Part shown: positions 59,149 to 64,000 of the stretch, piece after piece
How positions within the stretch are numbered: the stretch's first letter is position 1
Layout of the letters: the number at the start of each line of letters is the position of its first letter
From: Corynebacterium cystitidis
Lineage (GTDB): Bacteria; Actinomycetota; Actinomycetes; Mycobacteriales; Mycobacteriaceae
Assembly (NCBI RefSeq): GCF_900187295.1
Contig: NZ_LT906473.1
Span: 2,542,001-2,606,000 of the forward strand
Reading direction: 5' to 3'
Length of the DNA stretch: 64,000 bases
Position numbers and translations under genes: made by a program
Notes under the pieces: generated by a model
Told to the model about the DNA's origin: nothing
The model's database searches: none
What the model saw: the letters and a program-made list of their open reading frames with translations, nothing else

Positions 59149-61272
59149 CTACACTGTGAACTTTTCGACGAAGGAATTGTCCTCAGAAGAGGTGCCCACG
59201 TAGACGGTGAACTCGCCGGATGGGACCACGAAGTCATGCGCCACAATATCCCACACGCCCAGCGGGTGGTTGGTGGCTGCTGCATCGACGTTCAGTTCAA
59301 CAGTCTCAGAAGCACCAGGCTCCAGGTAAACCTTCTTGAAACCAACCAAGCGCTTCGGTGGCTGGCCATTAACCGGGATGCCCAGGTACACCTGAACAAC
59401 CTCAGCACCAGCAACGTCACCGGTGTTGGTCACCTTCGCCGTCACCTTCACACCATCCTTGGAGCCGGAGGCGGAAACGTCGGAAAGCTCGAAAGTGGTG
59501 TAGCTTAAGCCGTGCCCGAACGCGAACGCCGGCTTCACATTATTCGCCTGGAACCAGCGGTAGCCCATCTCAAGGCCCTCCGTGTAGCGAATGGTGTTGT
59601 AGCCCTCACCTTCGTTGGTGCCTGGGTAACGCTCTGGATGATTGTGGCCAATCCAGTCTTCATCACGCGCAGGGTAGGTAGTAGGCACCTTGCCGGACGG
59701 GTTGACCTTACCAAACAGCAGGTCAGCGACAACGTGGCCGTCTTCCACGCCCTGGTTCCACACCTCGAGCACGGTCGCGGCCTGGTCCAGCCACGGCATG
59801 ACCATCGGTGCAGACGACTTCAGCACCACAACATTGTTGTCATTGGCAGCCAACAGAGCCGGGATCATCTCATTTTGCTGGTGTGGCATCTGCATGGTCT
59901 TGGAGTCTGCGCCCTCGGTGGCGATCAGGCCGGCCATCACAACCACCAGGTCCGCATCCTTCGCAGCGGCAACCGCGTCATCCAAGTTGGATAGGTCACG
60001 CTCAACGACGAACAAATCCACCTGCGCATCACTACCCAGCTCCTGCAACACGTCTTGCATACCTGGCTGCGGGGCAACAGTGTAAATCGGCTTAACCTTG
60101 GAGGATCCACCACCACCCTGGCAAGCGCGCTCGGCGAACCTATCCTGGCCCACAATGAGCACCTTCTTGTTCGCATTCGGATCCAAAGGAAGCACGTTCT
60201 TGTCGTTCTTCAACAAAACAGCCATCTGCGCGCCGATACGACGAGCGATCTTGCCGTGCTTCTCACCATCGATATCGACCGGGTTGTACTCGCGATCAAA
60301 GTGGTTGAAGCGGAACATCTGGGTGTAGCGGCGCACCAAGGCGCGGTCGACCAGCTCGATCTCCAGAGAGGTATCCTCAAGCGCTGCCTTGATGTTTTCC
60401 TCATTCAGCCACTTAGCATCCGGCATCTCGTGGTCCAGGCCAGCGTTGATAGAGGCGGCGCAGGAACGGGTGGACCAGAAGTCCGACTGCACATAACCCT
60501 CGAAGCCCCAGTCGCGGCGCAAGACGTCGTTAAGCAAATAGCGGTTCTCTGTGGCGTAGTCGCCGCGCACGCGGTTGTACGCGGACATGATAGAGGCGAT
60601 CTTGCCGTCCTTCACCAGCATTTCAAACGGCAGCAAGTACAGCTCGCGCAGCGGAACTTCATCGACCTCCACGTTGGTGCGGAAACGCTCATACTCCTGG
60701 TCATTGACCGCGTAGTGCTTGCCCATCGCGATGATGTCATGCGACTGGATTGCCTTGGTGATCTCCACGCCCATCGCACCAGACAGGTACGGATCCTCCG
60801 AGAAGTACTCGAAGTTGCGGCCCGCGGTGGTAGTGCGGTGCAGGTTCACAGCCGGACCCTCAAGAACGTGCTGGCCGGCGTCATCGGTTTCCTGGCCGAT
60901 GACATCACCGTACTCGTAGGCCAACTCGGTATCGAAGGAGGCAGCAACGCCGATGGTCATCGGCAGCGCGGTCGCGTGCGGCGCGTCATTACCGTCACCC
61001 ATGCCCACACCCACGGGGCCGTTGGTGATGCGGACACGCGGAATGCCCAGCTCATCCAGGGCCTTCACGTGGCGCTCCACGTTAATCTGGGTGGCCAGCT
61101 GCTCCATGGCTTCTTCATCTTCGGGCTCATTGGCAGCCGCGTAAATGTTGACGGTTTTCATACCGCCGTGCAGCTGGGCGATCTTCTGCTCCAGCGTCAT
61201 ATTTTCCACGAGCTTCTCGGCGCGCTCGCGATCAGTCAGGGATTCATCCATCCATGGACGTTCTGCAGACAT
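59149..61272 (-). CDS. GH3 family beta-glucosidase-like enzyme
   Basis: A 707-residue GH3 enzyme without signal peptide, so cytoplasmic. The N-terminal barrel has GRNFEYFSEDPYLSG (151-165), KHYAVNDQEYERFRTN (185-200) and the nucleophile Asp264 in YVQSDFWSTRS. The C-terminal sandwich has KVLIVGQDRFAERACQGGGGSSKV and GYRWFQANNVKPAFAFGHGLSYTTF, and a fibronectin-III-like domain closes the protein (VKVTAKVTNTGDVAGAEVVQVYLG). It would release terminal beta-linked sugars; whether glucose or xylose cannot be told. Domain order and length are normal for the family. It is monocistronic as far as can be seen. Confidence 0.88.
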   Translation of the reverse strand: MSAERPWMDESLTDRERAEKLVENMTLEQKIAQLHGGMKTVNIYAAANEPEDEEAMEQLATQINVERHVKALDELGIPRVRITNGPVGVGMGDGNDAPHATALPMTIGVAASFDTELAYEYGDVIGQETDDAGQHVLEGPAVNLHRTTTAGRNFEYFSEDPYLSGAMGVEITKAIQSHDIIAMGKHYAVNDQEYERFRTNVEVDEVPLRELYLLPFEMLVKDGKIASIMSAYNRVRGDYATENRYLLNDVLRRDWGFEGYVQSDFWSTRSCAASINAGLDHEMPDAKWLNEENIKAALEDTSLEIELVDRALVRRYTQMFRFNHFDREYNPVDIDGEKHGKIARRIGAQMAVLLKNDKNVLPLDPNANKKVLIVGQDRFAERACQGGGGSSKVKPIYTVAPQPGMQDVLQELGSDAQVDLFVVERDLSNLDDAVAAAKDADLVVVMAGLIATEGADSKTMQMPHQQNEMIPALLAANDNNVVVLKSSAPMVMPWLDQAATVLEVWNQGVEDGHVVADLLFGKVNPSGKVPTTYPARDEDWIGHNHPERYPGTNEGEGYNTIRYTEGLEMGYRWFQANNVKPAFAFGHGLSYTTFELSDVSASGSKDGVKVTAKVTNTGDVAGAEVVQVYLGIPVNGQPPKRLVGFKKVYLEPGASETVELNVDAAATNHPLGVWDIVAHDFVVPSGEFTVYVGTSSEDNSFVEKFTV

Positions 61273-61365
61273 AGTGAAGTCCTTTCAATGTGGTCTATCT
61301 CGCTCAAATAGGGCTAACGTGAGTTATTCCATTGTACGAACTAAAAGGCGCAGGAGCTAGGAGTT

Positions 61366-61611
61366 TCACATTGTTGCAGGGCACTTATCGCGCACCGCTT
61401 CTTCTGCCTCGTGGCGTGCCTGGGCAAACTCGGGCGCGCCACCGTAGATCCCTTTCAGTTCAGAGATGTCCAGGATGGCTTTGCCTTGGCGTTGCACCGA
61501 GTCATTGTCGAGGAAAATCGGCCTGCCCAAAAAGCGCCACCTGCTGGGCCGGTTAAGATTGTCCAGAAAGCTAATGGGACCCCACGCACACAGCGGGCAA
61601 GGTGTATGCAT
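61366..61611 (-). CDS. Small CxxC protein, unknown
   Basis: An 81-residue protein starting MHTPCPLCAWGPISFLDN. The CxxC pair near the N-terminus could bind a metal, and a helical acidic C-terminus follows (EFAQARHEAEEAVRDKC). Codon use is protein-like. It is divergent from larE with only a 24-bp palindrome and a few bases between them, which suggests shared regulation. No family is recognised. Confidence 0.45.
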   Translation of the reverse strand: MHTPCPLCAWGPISFLDNLNRPSRWRFLGRPIFLDNDSVQRQGKAILDISELKGIYGGAPEFAQARHEAEEAVRDKCPATM

Positions 61612-61614
61612 CGC

Positions 61615-61638
61615 CTACTCCCCCTAAAGGGGGAGTAG
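61615..61638. promoter_or_regulatory. 24-bp perfect C/G-tract palindrome between the CxxC gene and larE
   Basis: CTACTCCCCCT, then AA, then AGGGGGAGTAG: two perfect 11-bp arms with a two-base centre, too tight for an RNA hairpin loop, so it is more likely a DNA operator. C/G-tract operators flanked by TACT/AGTA are typical of CsoR/RcnR-type metal sensors, including nickel sensors. It lies between two divergent starts. Confidence 0.5.
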
Positions 61639-61654
61639 ACCTAAAGTGGTAGCC

Positions 61655-62557
61655 ATGTCTTTGCTCCAGCCTGATCCTGCTACTCGTGCGTTGATTGATA
61701 AGGTTGCGCCGCACTTGCCGACGACCGGTCGGATCGGTGTGGCTTATTCAGGAGGGGTGGACTCTGCCGCCTTGCTGGCGGTGTGCCATTACCTGCTGGG
61801 GCACGAGCGCACGCTGGGGATCACGGCGATTTCGGCTAGTTTCGCGGCCCGTGAGCGGGCGATGGCGCGTGACACCGCAGCGCTGATTGGCGCTGAGGTG
61901 ATTGAGGTGGAAACCCATGAGGATGAGATCGAGGCCTACCAAGAAAACACCACTGACCGGTGTTATTTTTGCAAGAACGAAATGTTTGAGGTGATCGACC
62001 AGTCGGTCGTCGATAAGCACAATCTGGAAGCTGTCGCCTACGGCGAAAATGCTGATGACGCAAAGCGCATCGACCGCCCCGGCGCGCGCGCTGCCACAGA
62101 ACATGGGGTGCTACGCCCGCTTGCTGCTGCTGGCTTGACCAAGGCCGATGTGCGCGAGATTGCGCGCGGTTTTGGGTTGCCGGTGGCGGATAAGCCGGCG
62201 GCACCATGTTTGGCGTCGCGGGTGCCGCATGGGTTGGAAGTGAACCGGGAGAAGCTCGCCCAGATTGAGGGCCTCGAACTGACCCTCTATGAGCTGGGCT
62301 TTTCAGATTCGCGTGTGCGGCATCATGAGAAGATTGCGCGCATCGAGTTGTTGCCGGAAGAGATGGCGCGCGCCGCTGACCCGGCGGTGGCGATGCGCAT
62401 TGTGGAGTCTGCCCGCGAGCTGGGCTTCACCTACGCCACGGTGGATTTGAAGGGGATTCAGTCCGGGGCTATGACGCTGGAGGCCATGAAGTCGCTCAAA
62501 GACCAGCTGAAAGACAAACTAAAATACGTCGGCGCTGATGAGGAACGCAGGGACTAG
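61655..62557 (+). CDS. larE: LarE, ATP-dependent sacrificial sulphur transferase
   Basis: A 300-residue protein of normal LarE length. The PP-loop for adenylation is AYSGGVDSAAL (32-37). The cysteine pair DRCYFCKNEMFEV (about 103-106) is typical, and the sacrificial cysteine is kept as Cys185 in PAAPCLASRVPHG. LarE donates sulphur from its own cysteine to the pyridinium precursor of the nickel-pincer nucleotide used by LarA. The larA gene is 30 kb away; larB and larC are not seen here. ATG 61655 is preferred; GTG 61646 is also in frame and better spaced from GGGGGAG, which is part of the palindrome. Confidence 0.88.
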   Translation: MSLLQPDPATRALIDKVAPHLPTTGRIGVAYSGGVDSAALLAVCHYLLGHERTLGITAISASFAARERAMARDTAALIGAEVIEVETHEDEIEAYQENTTDRCYFCKNEMFEVIDQSVVDKHNLEAVAYGENADDAKRIDRPGARAATEHGVLRPLAAAGLTKADVREIARGFGLPVADKPAAPCLASRVPHGLEVNREKLAQIEGLELTLYELGFSDSRVRHHEKIARIELLPEEMARAADPAVAMRIVESARELGFTYATVDLKGIQSGAMTLEAMKSLKDQLKDKLKYVGADEERRD

Positions 62558-62562
62558 CGGTG

Positions 62563-62751
62563 TTCGCATTCCTCGGTTCGCATTCCTCGGTTCGCATTCC
62601 TCGGTTCGCATTCTAGCTTTTCCGAGACGATTGCCTTTAAAGTTTATGCAGATAGACGAAGTGGGTAGGGGACTTCGAACTAAGGAATGCGAACTGAGGA
62701 CTTCGAACTAAGGAATGCGATGTTCGACCTAGTTCGACCTAGTTCGATCTA
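62563..62751. repeat. Compound repeat region between larE and the acyl-CoA oxidase gene
   Basis: A 14-bp unit, TTCGCATTCCTCGG, is repeated 3.7 times at 62563-62614. After a 56-bp centre, inverted and altered units appear as a 28-bp repeat (2 x 14) at 62671-62720. A 10-bp unit GTTCGACCTA is then repeated three times at 62722-62751. The inverted arms could form a long hairpin between the converging genes. Confidence 0.75.
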
Positions 62752-62757
62752 GTTCTG

Positions 62758-64000
62758 CTACTGAACAAACGCTGAGTTGAGCCACTGTTCTGGTACGCCG
62801 AGGCCATCGATGATGTCGTCGACGTTGACGGTGAGCTCCGCGCACAGGCGTTCCACGGTGGCGGTCAGCGCGCGGGAGCGTGCGCCGTCGATCTGTCCGC
62901 GCTCGAGGAACCAGGACCGATGCTTACGGATCACGCTGAGCGCGTAGAGGTCACACAGCTTGATCAACAGGTCACGGGCGGGGCCCTCCGCAGTTTCATC
63001 AATACCACCGATGAATGCCTCCAGGATTACGCGATCCATGTGCGCCTTCGCCGCCGCGATGAGGTGGTTTTGGCAGGCGTTGAATCCGGTGAACTGCTCC
63101 TCCTTCGGCATTTTTAGCACGTCGCGCATGCGCAAGCCCAATGATTCGATGATGCGTTTTTCGCGGAACTCCAACATTTCGACATGCCAGCCACGGGCCA
63201 GCAGAATGTCATCACCCTTCTTGCCTTGAGCTGCGGTAACGAGGCGATCAATGGTGGCGGTAGCGGTGGTGCGTTCTAACAGGCGGTTGCCAACCAGAGC
63301 CGCGGAACGGCGTGCGGCCTCGATCATGTCTAAGTCTTTCCAGCTGGACTGGAACTCAGCAAGTAAGGAGCGGCCCACAAGCTGGAACAACACGGTGTTG
63401 TCGCCTTCGAATGTGGCAAACACGTCCGCGTCTCCACGCAGGGTGGTCAGCCCATTTTCTGCCATGTACCCGGCGCCGCCGCAGGCTTCTCGGCAGACCT
63501 GAATAGTGTCGTTGGCCCAGCGTGTCTGTACTGCTTTGAGTCCGGCGGCGCGGGCCTCGAGGGAACGGGTGGTTTTCTCGTCGGCGCCGTCGCGGACTTG
63601 TTGGAAGTGTTCCATCACACGGTTTTGCGCAAAGCCCATCGCGTAGGCGAATGCCAGTTGTGGGATGAGCTTTTTCTGGTGTGCTTGGTACTCCAGGATG
63701 GTCACCGGTTCGCCGGTACTCGTAGCAAATTGAGTGCGGCTCAACCCGTAGCGGGTGGCTATCACCAGTGCCCGCCGGGTAGCGGACGCAGCTGCCCCAC
63801 CCACCGAGATTCGGCCGCGCACCAGCGTAGACAGGGTGGTGTAAAAACGCTTTCCGCGGTTGTCGATGGGCGACTGGTACTGGCCGTTGACATCAACAGT
63901 GCCGTAGCGGTCCAGCAGGTTGAAGCGTGGAACGCGCACGTGATCGAAAGAGATGGTGCCGTTATCCACGCCAAGCAGGCCACCTTTCAGGCCGTGGTCG
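62758..64000 (-). CDS. Acyl-CoA oxidase-family protein, C-terminal part (cut by window end)
   Basis: The frame is open to the window end, and the first visible residues HGLKGGLLGVDNGTISFDHVRVPR are the middle-domain signature of acyl-CoA oxidases, so the N-terminus lies beyond. The helical C-terminal domain follows, with RGRISVGGAAASATRRAL, QVCREACGGAGYMAENG (active-site region) and TFEGDNTVLFQLVGRSLL. These FAD enzymes introduce the trans-2 double bond into acyl-CoA and pass electrons to oxygen or, in bacteria, possibly other acceptors. A GTG at 63969 is in frame but is not the start because homology continues upstream. Confidence 0.87.
   Translation of the reverse strand, partial: DHGLKGGLLGVDNGTISFDHVRVPRFNLLDRYGTVDVNGQYQSPIDNRGKRFYTTLSTLVRGRISVGGAAASATRRALVIATRYGLSRTQFATSTGEPVTILEYQAHQKKLIPQLAFAYAMGFAQNRVMEHFQQVRDGADEKTTRSLEARAAGLKAVQTRWANDTIQVCREACGGAGYMAENGLTTLRGDADVFATFEGDNTVLFQLVGRSLLAEFQSSWKDLDMIEAARRSAALVGNRLLERTTATATIDRLVTAAQGKKGDDILLARGWHVEMLEFREKRIIESLGLRMRDVLKMPKEEQFTGFNACQNHLIAAAKAHMDRVILEAFIGGIDETAEGPARDLLIKLCDLYALSVIRKHRSWFLERGQIDGARSRALTATVERLCAELTVNVDDIIDGLGVPEQWLNSAFVQ

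Noticed and set aside
60055..61311. Open frame of 418 codons on the plus strand over the GH3 gene
   Set aside because: It mirrors the GH3 coding sequence; its His/Leu/Val-rich text is the usual antisense pattern.
62563..62614. CRISPR array suggested by the 14-bp tandem repeat
   Set aside because: The units are contiguous without spacers.

Overview
The window looks like a chromosomal segment of a Corynebacterium. The reasons are the several near-consensus DtxR iron boxes, the corynebacterial-type hmuTUV haem transporter, frequent GTG starts and moderately high GC. The species cannot be named from the sequence alone. Both ends cut genes: a beta-lactamase-fold protein at the left and an acyl-CoA oxidase at the right.

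The dominant theme is iron. Four separate ABC import systems of the FecCD type lie in 64 kb. System 1 (13.9-18.75 kb) has two permeases, a lipoprotein, a siderophore-interacting reductase and an ATPase. System 2 (21.75-27.3 kb) has two permeases, an ATPase, a FepB-like lipoprotein and an enterochelin-esterase-like hydrolase, which suggests use of catecholate xenosiderophores. System 3 (35.3-38.2 kb) is hmuTUV for haem. System 4 (45.4-57.04 kb) is an eight-gene minus-strand operon. It has four large secreted proteins with C-terminal membrane anchors, a Tat-type lipoprotein, two permeases and an ATPase, behind two tandem DtxR boxes. All four systems have an upstream DtxR-like box. System 4 is the best candidate for an undescribed system: a surface relay built on a repeated beta-rich domain, with no HtaA domain, NEAT domain or LPXTG signal that I could see.

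Conflict and defence genes are scattered between the iron clusters. A Schlafen/AlbA_2-type gene (19.7-21.5 kb) is bracketed by 148-bp perfect direct repeats that carry helically phased AGTTGTT motifs; a diverged third copy lies at 27.5 kb. An Abi-like HEPN protein (32.05 kb) has a structured leader. A WXG100-like secreted protein (38.4 kb) is followed by three tandem paralogous membrane proteins and a seven-codon stub of a fourth, which looks like a toxin-immunity array. A bacteriocin-like peptide gene (28.6 kb) has a homopolymer frameshift and sits before a membrane protein. There is also a Fic protein (44.4 kb).

The rest is metabolic: an M20 peptidase, a lipocalin, a GH13 glycosidase with its own TetR regulator, two tandem glutaminase-STAS-SRPBCC fusions, a SNF2 helicase, an FAD dehydrogenase, LarA and LarE (nickel-pincer lactate racemase functions, 30 kb apart), a glutamate-type dehydrogenase, ArfB, a GH3 beta-glucosidase and a CAP-domain protein. 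Signs of genome plasticity include a 96-bp palindromic element present twice in opposite orientation (once truncating a TetR gene), a 5' fragment of the dehydrogenase gene 23 kb from the intact copy, and a decayed second arfB.
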